64,000 bases of DNA from Chitinophaga pinensis (GCA_945901065.1 CAMDKI010000002.1:248001-312000); one strand, 5' to 3'. Positions 28,000 to 38,287 are shown, counted from the stretch's first letter. Made by a program: numbers and translations. Notes: a model not told the origin generated them from the sequence alone.

Positions 28000-30138
28000 T
28001 TATTTATTAGTGCTTACAGGTTGCTGAATATCTTTTACCTTAATATCGGTACCCAGGCGCTGTAGGTAAGCTATTATGGCTATTATCTCACGGTCGGCCA
28101 TTACTTCTATGCCTTCTTTGTTAAGGCCAGCGGCTATGCTATCGGCTTGCGCGGTGAGGTTTACGTTTGCTATATCAGCAAAACCTGCTTCGTAAGGCAC
28201 ACCAAGCGTTTGCATACCTTCAATTTTGGCTTTGGTTGTGCTGGTGTCAAGCTTATCTTCCAACAACCATGGATAGGCTGGCATCAAAGAGCCAGGCGAC
28301 ATCAGTGGCGGACTCATCATATGGTAATAGTGCCAGCTATCAGGATATTTCTTGCCTTCACGAGCCAAATCTGGTCCAGTACGTTTTGAGCCCCAAAGGA
28401 ATGGGTGATCGTAAACAAACTCACCTGCTTTAGAATATTCTCCAAAACGTTCGGTTTCGCTACGGAACGGACGAATCATTTGGCTATGGCAACCTACACA
28501 TCCTTCGCGGATGTATATGTCGCGACCCTGTAGCTCAAGTGGCGTATATGGTTTTACCGATGAAATAGTAGGTATATTTGATTTGATAAGGTACGTGGGA
28601 ATAATCTCTATCATACCACCAATCAATATGGCTACCAGCGACAAGCCAGTGAATATTACAGGGCGCCGCTCCAACCAACGGTGCCAGTGGCCACCGCTAA
28701 TATGGGCTTTGGCCTCAAGGGCAGGTGCTTCAGCAGCTTCGTTAGGAACAAACACACCTTGTTTAGCCGTTTTAAATAGGTTGTAAACCATTATCAAAAC
28801 ACCACTTAGGTATAGCAAACCACCAAAAGCACGCATGGCATATAGTGGTTTTAGCTGGGTAACGGTCTCCAAAAAGTTAGGGTATTTTAAGAAACCTTCA
28901 GCGGTAAACTCTTTCCACATTAAGCTTTGGGTAAAACCAGCCCAATACATTGGTAGGGCATAGAAAAGAATACCCAAGGTACCCACCCAGAAGTGAATAT
29001 TGGCCAATTTGCGAGAGAATAATGAAGTGCCCCACATACGAGGTATTAGCCAATACAACACGCCAAAGGTTAAGAAACCGTTCCACCCAAGGCCACCAAC
29101 GTGCACGTGAGCTACAATCCAGTCAGTAAAGTGGCCGATAGCATTTACGTTTTTAAGCGATAGCATCGGGCCTTCGAAAGTAGCCATACCGTAGGCGGTA
29201 ACGGCTACTACCATGAATTTCAAAACAGGATCGACCCTTACTTTATCCCAGGCACCGCGCAAGGTAAGCAGGCCGTTGAGCATACCGCCCCAACTAGGCG
29301 CAATTAGCATTATCGAAAAAACAACACCCAACGACTGCGCCCAACTTGGCAAGGCAGTGTACAATAAATGGTGAGGGCCTGCCCAGATGTAAATAAATAT
29401 TAGAGCCCAGAAGTGAATGATGGATAAGCGATAAGAATAAACAGGGCGATTGGCCGCTTTAGGTAAGAAATAGTACATTAAACCCAAGTAAGGGGTAGTA
29501 AGGAAAAATGCTACCGCATTATGACCATACCACCATTGTACCAAAGCATCTTGAACGCCAGCATATACCGAGTAGCTTTTGAAAAGCGATACCGGCAGCT
29601 CAAACGAATTGACAATGTGCAGCACCGCAACCGTAACAAATGTGGCTATATAAAACCAAATGGCCACGTACATGTGCCGCTCTCTCCGTTTGATGATGGT
29701 ACCAATCATGTTTATGCCGAACACTACCCATATAAGCGCAATGGCTATATCAATTGGCCACTCCAACTCGGCATACTCTTTCGATGTGGTTAAGCCTAAG
29801 GGCAGGGTTATGGCTGCCGAAACTATAATAAGCTGCCAGCCCCAAAAATGTATCCAGCTGAGTGCATCGCTAAACATACGCGCCTTAAGCAAGCGCTGCA
29901 ATGAGTAGTAAACACCCATAAAAATACCGTTGCCCACAAAGGCAAAAATAACCGCATTGGTATGCAGCGGCCTTAAACGCCCGAAGGTAGTATAAGGCAA
30001 ATCAAAGTTGAGGGCGGGAATAAAGAGCTGGCATGCTATAAGCAGCCCCACCAACATGCCAACAACGCCCCAAATGGCTGTGGCAATAGCGAAGTACTTC
30101 ACTATTTTGTTGTCGTAAGAAAAACGTTCAATTGCCAT
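28000..30138 (-). CDS. ccoN: cbb3-type cytochrome c oxidase subunit I/II fusion (CcoN-CcoO)
   Basis: N-terminal 12-TM haem-copper oxidase (HNAVAFFLTTPYLGLMYYFLPK, HVHVGGLGWNGFL) fused to IYIREGCVGCHSQMIRPFRSETERFGEYSKAGEF (CcoO). Confidence 0.95.
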   Translation of the reverse strand: MAIERFSYDNKIVKYFAIATAIWGVVGMLVGLLIACQLFIPALNFDLPYTTFGRLRPLHTNAVIFAFVGNGIFMGVYYSLQRLLKARMFSDALSWIHFWGWQLIIVSAAITLPLGLTTSKEYAELEWPIDIAIALIWVVFGINMIGTIIKRRERHMYVAIWFYIATFVTVAVLHIVNSFELPVSLFKSYSVYAGVQDALVQWWYGHNAVAFFLTTPYLGLMYYFLPKAANRPVYSYRLSIIHFWALIFIYIWAGPHHLLYTALPSWAQSLGVVFSIMLIAPSWGGMLNGLLTLRGAWDKVRVDPVLKFMVVAVTAYGMATFEGPMLSLKNVNAIGHFTDWIVAHVHVGGLGWNGFLTFGVLYWLIPRMWGTSLFSRKLANIHFWVGTLGILFYALPMYWAGFTQSLMWKEFTAEGFLKYPNFLETVTQLKPLYAMRAFGGLLYLSGVLIMVYNLFKTAKQGVFVPNEAAEAPALEAKAHISGGHWHRWLERRPVIFTGLSLVAILIGGMIEIIPTYLIKSNIPTISSVKPYTPLELQGRDIYIREGCVGCHSQMIRPFRSETERFGEYSKAGEFVYDHPFLWGSKRTGPDLAREGKKYPDSWHYYHMMSPPLMSPGSLMPAYPWLLEDKLDTSTTKAKIEGMQTLGVPYEAGFADIANVNLTAQADSIAAGLNKEGIEVMADREIIAIIAYLQRLGTDIKVKDIQQPVSTNK

Positions 30139-30167
30139 AAGAAAATGCTAGGAGTTAATAATAGTTA

Positions 30168-30175
30168 CAAAGTTA
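30168..30175 (-). promoter_or_regulatory. Bacteroidota -7 motif of ccoN promoter (TAACTTTG)
   Basis: Minus-strand TAACTTTG matches TAnnTTTG; about 30 bp upstream of the ccoNO start. Confidence 0.55.
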
Positions 30176-30197
30176 ATTTGGGGGTATTTCGTTAAAC

Positions 30198-30211
30198 ATG
30201 ACTGAAATCAG
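30198..30211. promoter_or_regulatory. FNR/CRP-family-like palindrome upstream of ccoN
   Basis: Minus-strand CTGATTTCAGTCAT; centred about 36 nt upstream of the last base of the -7 motif, consistent with a class II activator position. Confidence 0.5.
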
Positions 30212-30325
30212 GTGAGGAGTAGACTTTTGTTTGCTGTAGGCTATACTTGGCGGTTTTGAGAGGCTGCCGACGCTACAAACGAAGCCCACTGAACTTTACA
30301 ATGCGCGTAGAACCTTCCAGTTGTT

Positions 30326-30514
30326 TTACAGCTTCTTCTCTTCCGAGGCTTTTGAGCCTTTGCCTTTAGCAGGAGCATTGTTATCAAACAACATTCTTAG
30401 CTGCGGGGTGCTAGTATCGTCAAACTGTCCGTTGCGCATACTGAGCATAAAAGCAACCAAAAAGGCCAATGCCAACAGCATGCTAAAAGCGATGAGAACC
30501 ATAATAACTGACAT
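30326..30514 (-). CDS. ccoS: cbb3-type oxidase assembly protein CcoS
   Basis: MSVIMVLIAFSMLLALAFLVAFMLSMRNGQFDDTSTPQLRMLFD, typical CcoS. Confidence 0.92.
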   Translation of the reverse strand: MSVIMVLIAFSMLLALAFLVAFMLSMRNGQFDDTSTPQLRMLFDNNAPAKGKGSKASEEKKL

Positions 30515-30517
30515 AGC

Positions 30518-32980
30518 TTAAGATTTAATGGTGATGCCACGTTTACGGGCCATAATATTGGTTGCTAAGGTTACTGCTAACACTACGCTAATACTACTAA
30601 GCGGCATTAATATTGCTGCAATCAAAGGTGTTAGCAAGCCCGCTACCGCTATACTAATACCGGTAACATTGTATGCCAATGATATGACCAAACAAGACCT
30701 TATAATGGTAATGTTATCCTTACTGAACTGTAAAAACTGGGGTAGCTTGTTAATGTGCTGTGCATGAAGCATGCCATCGCTAGCCGGAAAAAACTGGTTT
30801 ATGTTATCGGCTACCGCTATGCCCACCTCGCTTTGTTTCAGTGCTCCGGCATCGTTTAAGCCATCGCCCAGCATCAGTACATGATGCCCTTGCTGCTGTA
30901 TCACAGCCAAGTTGGCCATCTTATCGGCTGGCGATTGATTGAACAATAAGGTGCTGGTATTGCCCAATAAAGGCTTAAGCTTCTGCTCCTCAGCATCACT
31001 ATCACCGCTTAGCAAGGTAAGCTGGTATTGGCTGCTAAGTTGTTGCAATGTATGCTCAATACCTTCCCTGTATCGGTTGCTGAATAAAAATGAGCCAAAA
31101 AACTGCCCATTGATGGCTAAATATGACTTGGTACTGCCATTGGTTACTGGGTGCAGCACTGTAACCTGATAACGATGCAACAGATTGCGCGAACCTATAA
31201 TGAATTCAACTCCATTGGCTATTCCATAAATGCCTTCGCCGGGGTATTCTTTAAATTCTTCTACCAGTATATAAGGTTTTACAACATACGCCTTGGCTAT
31301 CGCCCGGCTCAAGGGATGTGCCGAGTTTTTTACAACTGCTGCTAGTGCGGCTGCATCAGCGTTTTCAATGGTTATGCCGTGATAAGAAACCTCGCTATCG
31401 TCATTTACAGTAAGCGTGCCTGTTTTGTCGAGCACTATATTATCTACAGTGGCCATTTTTTCTATTACCGTGCCGTTTTTGAGATAGAGGCCTGCTTTGG
31501 CCAAAAGGCGTAAGCTATTGCCGTAGGTAAAAGGTGCAGTTAGTGCCAAGGCACAGGGGCAAGCTACTATAAGTATGGTGGCAAATACGTAAAGGGCAGT
31601 GTGCAAACCAGCCGCTACCCACCAACCCACTAAAGAGAGCGTGGCGATGGCCAAGACTACAAAGGTAAAATTGCGGCTGATTCGGTCAATCAGTACACTA
31701 AAGCGTTCTTCGTCTTTTTTACGGAAAATGTCGCGGTTCCAAAGGCTAGTAAGGTGGCTATTGCTTACTGCTTTTTGCACTTGTACGGTTATTTCGCCAC
31801 CAGTTTGTTTACCACCAGCATATAGCAAGTCGCCAATATTTGCGCGCACGGGCATGGCCTCGCCCGTAACAAAGCTATAATCTACCGTGGCATTACCCAT
31901 CAATAGCAAACTATCGGCAGGTATCAAATCTTGGTTTCTAATAAACAGAATGTCGCCCGGTACAACTTGCTCAATAGGCACATTTTCTTCACCCGTTTCG
32001 GTTTTGCGCTTCACAGCCAATGGAAAGAAGGAGCGGTAATCCCTATCAAATGAAAGAAAATCGTAAGTGCGCTGTTGAAACCATTTGCCGATGAGCAAGA
32101 AAAATATCAAACCTGCCATCGAATCTAAATAGCCGCTACCTAGTTGGCTCACTATTTCCCAAATGCTCCAGGTAAACAACGCTATAATGCCAATAGCTAT
32201 GGGCACATCAATATTTACTTGTCGGTTTACAATTGCTTTCCAACCGGCCTTCAAATAATCAAATCCGCCAAAAAACAATACCGGTAAGGAAAGAATAATA
32301 TTGAGCAACGAAAACAGCCTGTTAGCAGATTCTTCAGGTGCATCCCAAAGCGATAGGTATTCTGGAAAGCTAAATAGCATGATGTTGCCAAAGCAAAACC
32401 CAGTAATGCCAATTTGCATTACCAATCGCCTATTTACGTTGTTGGCAGCTTTACTGCCCGATTGGTCGGCCTCGGTGCGGATATCGGGCGGATAACCCAA
32501 CTTGTCGAGCAATTCTGCAATTTGCCTTAAGCTTACCTCTTGCGATTTATAAAGTAACGTGATTTTCTTAGCACCAAAATCGACTTGGCTAACAGTAATG
32601 GCCGGATTGATTTTGTACAATTGCTCCAACAACCAAATACACGAACTGCAATGTATCTCCGGCAAATGGAAACTTACCCGAGCCTTTTCGGCATCTTGGT
32701 ATTCCAGTATTTGTTGAGCAATTTCGGGCAAATCGAGGTGGCTGTAATCGCCAGTTCGGGCATTTATGCGAGTTGCCCCTGGCTTTTGGTCGATGCTATA
32801 AAACTCGCAAAGCTCGTTCGACGAAAGTATTTGATACACTGTTTCGCAACCCTGGCAGCAGAAGTATTTTTCTTGATATGCGAAGTTATGGTCGGGGCAA
32901 TCATTGCCGCAGTGCGCACAAACTGTAAGCCCCCCAACTAATACATTTTTTTCAACCTTTGTAGCAACCACTATGCCCAT
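30518..32980 (-). CDS. ccoI: Heavy-metal (Cu) P1B-type ATPase CcoI/FixI
   Basis: N-terminal CAHCGNDC...CCQGC, IHCSSCIWLLE, CPCALALTAPF, DKTGTLT, GDGLNDAGAL. Met at 32980 preferred to 33010. Confidence 0.92.
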   Translation of the reverse strand: MGIVVATKVEKNVLVGGLTVCAHCGNDCPDHNFAYQEKYFCCQGCETVYQILSSNELCEFYSIDQKPGATRINARTGDYSHLDLPEIAQQILEYQDAEKARVSFHLPEIHCSSCIWLLEQLYKINPAITVSQVDFGAKKITLLYKSQEVSLRQIAELLDKLGYPPDIRTEADQSGSKAANNVNRRLVMQIGITGFCFGNIMLFSFPEYLSLWDAPEESANRLFSLLNIILSLPVLFFGGFDYLKAGWKAIVNRQVNIDVPIAIGIIALFTWSIWEIVSQLGSGYLDSMAGLIFFLLIGKWFQQRTYDFLSFDRDYRSFFPLAVKRKTETGEENVPIEQVVPGDILFIRNQDLIPADSLLLMGNATVDYSFVTGEAMPVRANIGDLLYAGGKQTGGEITVQVQKAVSNSHLTSLWNRDIFRKKDEERFSVLIDRISRNFTFVVLAIATLSLVGWWVAAGLHTALYVFATILIVACPCALALTAPFTYGNSLRLLAKAGLYLKNGTVIEKMATVDNIVLDKTGTLTVNDDSEVSYHGITIENADAAALAAVVKNSAHPLSRAIAKAYVVKPYILVEEFKEYPGEGIYGIANGVEFIIGSRNLLHRYQVTVLHPVTNGSTKSYLAINGQFFGSFLFSNRYREGIEHTLQQLSSQYQLTLLSGDSDAEEQKLKPLLGNTSTLLFNQSPADKMANLAVIQQQGHHVLMLGDGLNDAGALKQSEVGIAVADNINQFFPASDGMLHAQHINKLPQFLQFSKDNITIIRSCLVISLAYNVTGISIAVAGLLTPLIAAILMPLSSISVVLAVTLATNIMARKRGITIKS

Positions 32981-33050
32981 ATTGAGAATATAATGGGACA
33001 AAGATGTCACAAACTAGTACCCTATATTATGACTAGTGTTTGAGGAAATA

Positions 33051-33064
33051 TTGACTTTAGTCAG
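33051..33064. promoter_or_regulatory. FNR/CRP-family-like palindrome upstream of ccoI
   Basis: TTGACTTTAGTCAG; minus strand CTGACTAAAGTCAA shares CTGAYTNNAGTCAW with the ccoN site. Confidence 0.5.
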
Positions 33065-33077
33065 CTATACACAATTA

Positions 33078-35873
33078 CTAGAACGCGCTATCAAACACGT
33101 TTTTCTTTCGGCTCAGCTTAAGCTCTTGCAACACTTGCGATTTTACGTTAAGCTGTATGGCATACGTTTGGCGCTCGAGCGGGAACGGTACCCAGTTGAA
33201 ACTCAACACCCAGCAATGCATATCGCGTATTACGTTCATGCTGGCATATACCAAGCTATTCTTCGAAAAATCGTAAGCTGCGGCAACATCCACTTTCCAC
33301 TTTCCGGTAATGGTTACATCGGCACCAAGGGTAATGCTGTTGCTGCTTATAACCAATGTATCGGGGTTGTTGGTTGAGCCCCTGCGCATACCAAAGTTGT
33401 AATTGAAATTGAAACTCCAAGGCACATTAAAATCGTAGTAATTGGTATAGTTAGCCATTACAATATCGCGTTCTTGCTCCCTCCCTTCCTTTACACCGGG
33501 CGTGTCGCTACTACCTTGCTTAGAGCGGAAACTACTGCCAATGGTAAAATTGAAGCTGCGCAATTGCACCAAACGGCGGTCTTCCTGCCACAAAAAGCGG
33601 TCAACCTTAACGTTTCGCTCATCGTAAACATACGGGTCGAGAACGGTGTTGAAATTGATATTGAGCTTACCAAACAAAGTGGTATTCATGTTCATTGATA
33701 GCGGAGCCAATTTCAATGAGTCGGCGGCAAAGTTGTAGTTGGTATTTAAAGAGAAGTTATCAATTAGCTTTACTTTCTTCTCATTTTTGATGGTATCGTC
33801 TTTCGAGAAAATTTTCATTTCTAGGTTATTCGTCACGTTTATACCCAAGCTCATTTGCTCTCCTGCCGATGGCGCCCCAAATAATGACTGCACAGGTTCG
33901 TAAATGGAGTAGCGCTGCTTTTGCCCCTCGGCATTGGTCTGCACTTCCTTGTAATAGCCCCAGCGAGGCTTACTGAAATCGGGTCGGTAGGTAAATGTTA
34001 AAGTGGGCGTCATTACATGCCTTATCGCCTTTAACTTACTGCGCTTAAACTGCAGCATACCAAAAATTTTGGTTGTAATTGAGGTTTGAAAATTGAAATC
34101 GCGGGCAGGTTTAAACTTATAAAAAGTATCGGCCACCACCTGGCCATAAACGGTATCAATGGTGGTAACGGTACTATCGCCTATCAACTGTGTAGAGGTT
34201 ATATATTGCGTGGTTGGGTCCCAGTTTTTCTCTACATTTTTAATGTACCAGGTTTCGTTGTAATTGAAACGCGGGTTTACAGTAAAATACTTCAATACCC
34301 TGAAATTGCTGCCCACAGGTATTGTGTGCTTCATTCCCGATTTCATATTCTCAAACGTACTTACCGTTAAGAAGTTAGAGTCTATGGCCTCAATTCGGTT
34401 GGCAATATTGGCGGTATAGCCAATAGTAATAGTTTCGTACCAAGCCTTTTTGGCAGCCGGTATTTTACGCTGAAATGGAGCAATGGTGGTGAGAGCAAAG
34501 TTTATATCGGGTAAAGTAAGGTTTACGGTTCGGTTCACTAAGTTTTGGTCGTGGCGAATATTGATACCAAAATTATATGGCTTACCTGCCCAAGATTTGC
34601 TGTACGAAATGTTCGAGTTGAGCGTATTTCGCACCACTTGGCTCTGGTTAGTGTTATTGGTATTCTTATCGTAGGTTGCCGTGCCAAAATTGGCATTTGC
34701 CGAAAAACGACTGCCAGGGCGCGCCTTGCTATCTTGGTTGTGCGACCAAGTAACCCTAAAATCGTTGAGCACATTAAACGTTGGCGCCTCTACATCGCCG
34801 GTGCGGTTTCTATTATAGGCCAGTAGCAAATTGCCATTGTATTTATAACGCCTAGTGTAGCGCATGGTATTGCCCAAACCCCAACTGCCATTGGTATAAA
34901 TAGAGCCTGTGAGAGCCATATCAAAGTACTCGCTTACGTGAAAGTAGTAGCCGCCATCCCTAAAAAAGAAACCACGGTTTTGCTCGGCGCCATATTGCGG
35001 CAGAATGATGCCCGAGCGACGCGTTTTTTGGATGGGAAATATGCCAAAAGGCGCAAAAAGCGGCGTGGGAATATCGTGTATAACCAAATTGGCCGGGCCC
35101 GAAACAATAACCTTATCAGGTACTAGTTTCAGTTTTTTGGCACTGATGTAAAAATGGGGGTGGTCTAAGTCGCAGGTGGTGTATTTGCCGTTTCGGGCAT
35201 ACCACTCTTCATGTTCATTTCGTTTTATGGTATCGGCATGTATGTAGCCCTCTCCTTCTTGTGTGCGGGCCTCAATCACTTTTCCCTTCTTCGTTTTGAA
35301 ATTATACATTATTGTTTTGGCGAAGTACTCGCTCTCTGCATCTTTAAACTTAGCCTTCTCCACTGGATTGCCCAACGAATCTTTCAATGACTCAGCAATC
35401 ACCATATTGTTGGCCCAATCCAGCTGAATGTAGTTCGCTTCTAGGGTCAAATCCTTATACACCACAATGGCATTGCCGTACAGGTGAACCTTTTCGTCCA
35501 GTATATCATAAATCAATGAGTCACTTGCATTATATTGCACAGCGGCATCGAACGAATCGGCCGAAACTTGATACATCATTTCATCAGGCGTTAGGGGCCT
35601 TATGTCATCCACTAAATTTTTAGTGGTATCTTTCAATATGGTATCATTTGGCAATAATAGTATTACGCTGTCCGTTGCTATTACAACGGTACTATCGGTA
35701 GCAATTAGCTTGTTACCCTTTCTGGTAACGTTGCTATTTTTGGGAACTGTATCAAAAGGCGTTACTACTGCGAAGTCGGTGTTGTATGTAAAATAGGACA
35801 AAACAGGGTTTGCATGGGCATGAAAAGCTACCGCAAATACGAGCAATATCAACAAACCCAGCAATCTCGCCAA
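33078..35873 (-). CDS. LptD/OstA-like LPS-assembly outer-membrane protein
   Basis: Signal peptide; IYDILDEKVHLYGNAIVVYKDLTLEANYIQLDWANNMVIAE OstA-type repeat; PTPLFAPFGIFPIQKTRRSGIILPQYG...GFFFRDGGYYFHVSEYFDMALTGSIYTNGSWGL (LptD-like). Confidence 0.88.
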   Translation of the reverse strand: MARLLGLLILLVFAVAFHAHANPVLSYFTYNTDFAVVTPFDTVPKNSNVTRKGNKLIATDSTVVIATDSVILLLPNDTILKDTTKNLVDDIRPLTPDEMMYQVSADSFDAAVQYNASDSLIYDILDEKVHLYGNAIVVYKDLTLEANYIQLDWANNMVIAESLKDSLGNPVEKAKFKDAESEYFAKTIMYNFKTKKGKVIEARTQEGEGYIHADTIKRNEHEEWYARNGKYTTCDLDHPHFYISAKKLKLVPDKVIVSGPANLVIHDIPTPLFAPFGIFPIQKTRRSGIILPQYGAEQNRGFFFRDGGYYFHVSEYFDMALTGSIYTNGSWGLGNTMRYTRRYKYNGNLLLAYNRNRTGDVEAPTFNVLNDFRVTWSHNQDSKARPGSRFSANANFGTATYDKNTNNTNQSQVVRNTLNSNISYSKSWAGKPYNFGINIRHDQNLVNRTVNLTLPDINFALTTIAPFQRKIPAAKKAWYETITIGYTANIANRIEAIDSNFLTVSTFENMKSGMKHTIPVGSNFRVLKYFTVNPRFNYNETWYIKNVEKNWDPTTQYITSTQLIGDSTVTTIDTVYGQVVADTFYKFKPARDFNFQTSITTKIFGMLQFKRSKLKAIRHVMTPTLTFTYRPDFSKPRWGYYKEVQTNAEGQKQRYSIYEPVQSLFGAPSAGEQMSLGINVTNNLEMKIFSKDDTIKNEKKVKLIDNFSLNTNYNFAADSLKLAPLSMNMNTTLFGKLNINFNTVLDPYVYDERNVKVDRFLWQEDRRLVQLRSFNFTIGSSFRSKQGSSDTPGVKEGREQERDIVMANYTNYYDFNVPWSFNFNYNFGMRRGSTNNPDTLVISSNSITLGADVTITGKWKVDVAAAYDFSKNSLVYASMNVIRDMHCWVLSFNWVPFPLERQTYAIQLNVKSQVLQELKLSRKKNVFDSAF

Positions 35874-35883
35874 AATTTTGCGT

Positions 35884-35891
35884 TATTTTTG
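35884..35891 (+). promoter_or_regulatory. Bacteroidota -7 motif (TATTTTTG)
   Basis: Matches TAnnTTTG in the 36-bp divergent gap, 19 bp upstream of the amidase ATG. Confidence 0.4.
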
Positions 35892-35909
35892 TAGTATAGT
35901 TAAGTAATA

Positions 35910-37181
35910 ATGGGCGCTAAAATACAAAAGCTAAACGATACCCTATTGAACGCTAAACGTATCATCATATTATTGTTGATTGCAGCAATGGTATCAATAC
36001 CTACGGTCAACTTTTCGGTGCCAAAGGTAAACGAAGACTTTACCATTGAAACTGTTGTTATTGATGCGGGTCATGGTGGCCACGACCCTGGCACTATAGG
36101 CTACTCAAAAACCCATGAAAAGAATATTGCGCTGCAAGTTTCCTTAAAAGTTGGCGCATACATAAAAGAGAATTTTCCGAAGGTAAAGGTGCTTTACACC
36201 CGCGACAAAGACGTATTTATTGAATTGCACGAACGCTCTAACATAGCCAACAAAAACAAAGCCGACCTATTTATTTCCATCCACTGCAATGCCTTCACAT
36301 CAACATCGGCATATGGCACCGAGGTATTTGTGCTGGGGTTGCATAAAGAGAAAGAAAACCTGGATGTAGCCATACGCGAAAACTCGGTGATATTGCAAGA
36401 AGACAATCACGAAAATAATTATGATGGCTTCGACCCCAAGTCGCCGGAAGCATTGATATTAATGTCTATTCAAACCAGCGCCTTCCTTGATCAGAGCATT
36501 AGTTTAGCCCAAAAAATAGATAGCCAGTTTAAAAACAAAGTGAACCGCAGCAGCCGTGGTATTAAACAAGCTGGGTTTGTGGTGCTATACAAAAGCGCCA
36601 TGCCTAGCGTATTGGTTGAGCTGGGCTTTATTAGCAACAAAAACGAAGAAACCTTTTTAACCACCGAAGAGGGCCAATCATACATGGCATCGGCTATTTA
36701 TCGCGCGTTCAAAGATTACAAAATAGAATACGAAAAAAATGGTCCTTCTGGACTTACCAATACACAAATGCCTTTGCCCGACAAAACGCCAGAGCCACCT
36801 AAAACTATTGATAAGCCTACTCCTACCCCACCTAAAACCGACCCAAAACCAACTGATAAACCAGTTGTTGACACCCCGGTAGCGAACAAACCAGCAGATA
36901 AACCTGTAACTGCCCCGCCAGCAACGAACAAAGTGATTTTTAAAGTCCAGTTTTTAGCTTCAGACAAAGAATTGCCTATAACCGCACCCGAGCTAAAAAA
37001 AGTAAAAGACTGGGAAATGATAAAAGTGGATAAGCTGTATAAGTACCTAACTGGCTCAGCGGATAGCTACGATGCAGCCCTTAAGCTTCAAAAAGAAGTA
37101 AGGGCAAGCTTTCCACAAGCCTTTATGGTGGCTTATAAAAATGGCGTAAGGATAACCATTACCGAAGCCTTAGGAAAATAA
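35910..37181 (+). CDS. N-acetylmuramoyl-L-alanine amidase with Pro-rich linker and SPOR-like C-terminus
   Basis: TVVIDAGHGGHDPGTIG...EKNIALQVSLKVG...FISIHCNAF...SVLVELGFISNKNEE (Amidase_3); C-terminal IFKVQFLASDKELP...ASFPQAFMVAYKNGVRI. Confidence 0.93.
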   Translation: MGAKIQKLNDTLLNAKRIIILLLIAAMVSIPTVNFSVPKVNEDFTIETVVIDAGHGGHDPGTIGYSKTHEKNIALQVSLKVGAYIKENFPKVKVLYTRDKDVFIELHERSNIANKNKADLFISIHCNAFTSTSAYGTEVFVLGLHKEKENLDVAIRENSVILQEDNHENNYDGFDPKSPEALILMSIQTSAFLDQSISLAQKIDSQFKNKVNRSSRGIKQAGFVVLYKSAMPSVLVELGFISNKNEETFLTTEEGQSYMASAIYRAFKDYKIEYEKNGPSGLTNTQMPLPDKTPEPPKTIDKPTPTPPKTDPKPTDKPVVDTPVANKPADKPVTAPPATNKVIFKVQFLASDKELPITAPELKKVKDWEMIKVDKLYKYLTGSADSYDAALKLQKEVRASFPQAFMVAYKNGVRITITEALGK

Positions 37182-37315
37182 AGGCAAACCAAATTAACGA
37201 CGTGCAAAAACAATAAATAGATAATCAAACAGTATATTCGGTTCGCAACCGTGTAGGCATTATGCACTACTAAATACTTTTAGCTATTTTTACCGCTTGA
37301 CTAAAACCGCTCCCG

Positions 37316-38287
37316 TTGAAAATATCTGATGAAACCAAGGTCGGCATAATGGCAGCTTTTGGCATTGCCATTATGATTATTGGCTATAGCTTCCTAAAGG
37401 GCAACAACATTTTCGACAAATCCGTAAAATTATATGCGGTTTACGAACGTGTTGATGGGCTTACCAAATCAAGCGCAGTAGTAGTAAACGGCTACGGAGT
37501 TGGAAGGGTTGGAAATATTAGTATGCGCCCAGACGGCAAATTGGTTGCCGAAATAAAAATTACGGACGAAACCGTAAGAATTCCTAAAAACTCAACTGCA
37601 AAACTGGTGAGCCTTGATTTTTTGGGCACCAGAGCTGTACAAATAATTTTTGCAGATGAAGTAAATGGCTATGTAGTAGCCGGCGACACGCTCATAAGCG
37701 CCCTGGAGCCCAAGCTGGCCGACATGGTTAACGAACAGATTGCCCCCTTGAAAACGAAAGCAGAAGGCTTGATCTCTTCTATAGATACGGTAATGAGCGT
37801 AGTGGAAGGTATTTTAGGAAACAACTCCATCAACAACAGTTTAACCAATGTTGAATCGGCAACTGCTAGGTTCTCTATTTTGGCCAAACACGTTGATTCA
37901 CTGTTGCTGAGCGAAATGCAGTCGATACAAGGTATTATACGAAACCTAGAAGATGTGCTTGCTATCGTAAAGCGCAATGGCGATAACCTAGATTCTACGT
38001 TTGTAAACTTGAACCATCTTACCGGCTCACTTGCCGAATCGGATATAAAGGGTATGATAACCACCCTTGATAGTACCCTAAACCAAGCCAAGTTATTGCT
38101 CAAGCAAATAAACGAAGGCGAAGGAACGGTAGGGATGCTGATTCATGACAGAGCGGTTTATGACAACCTTGAAAAAGCAACTGCCGATTTGGATAGTTTG
38201 TTGGTCGACTTTAAAGAATCGCCGGGCAGATATATTCACTTCTCCGTTTTTGGACGCTCCGACAAACCCAAAACTCCTAAAAAGTAA
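37316..38287 (+). CDS. MlaD/MCE family lipid-transport protein
   Basis: KVGIMAAFGIAIMIIGYSFLKGNNIFDKSVKLYAVYERVDGLTKSSAVVVNGYGVGRVGNISM (MCE domain). TTG start at 37316. Confidence 0.9.
   Translation: MKISDETKVGIMAAFGIAIMIIGYSFLKGNNIFDKSVKLYAVYERVDGLTKSSAVVVNGYGVGRVGNISMRPDGKLVAEIKITDETVRIPKNSTAKLVSLDFLGTRAVQIIFADEVNGYVVAGDTLISALEPKLADMVNEQIAPLKTKAEGLISSIDTVMSVVEGILGNNSINNSLTNVESATARFSILAKHVDSLLLSEMQSIQGIIRNLEDVLAIVKRNGDNLDSTFVNLNHLTGSLAESDIKGMITTLDSTLNQAKLLLKQINEGEGTVGMLIHDRAVYDNLEKATADLDSLLVDFKESPGRYIHFSVFGRSDKPKTPKK

Noticed and set aside
30139-30325. Possible extra small gene between ccoS and ccoNO
   Set aside because: No convincing ORF; the gap is better explained by the ccoN promoter and FNR-like site.
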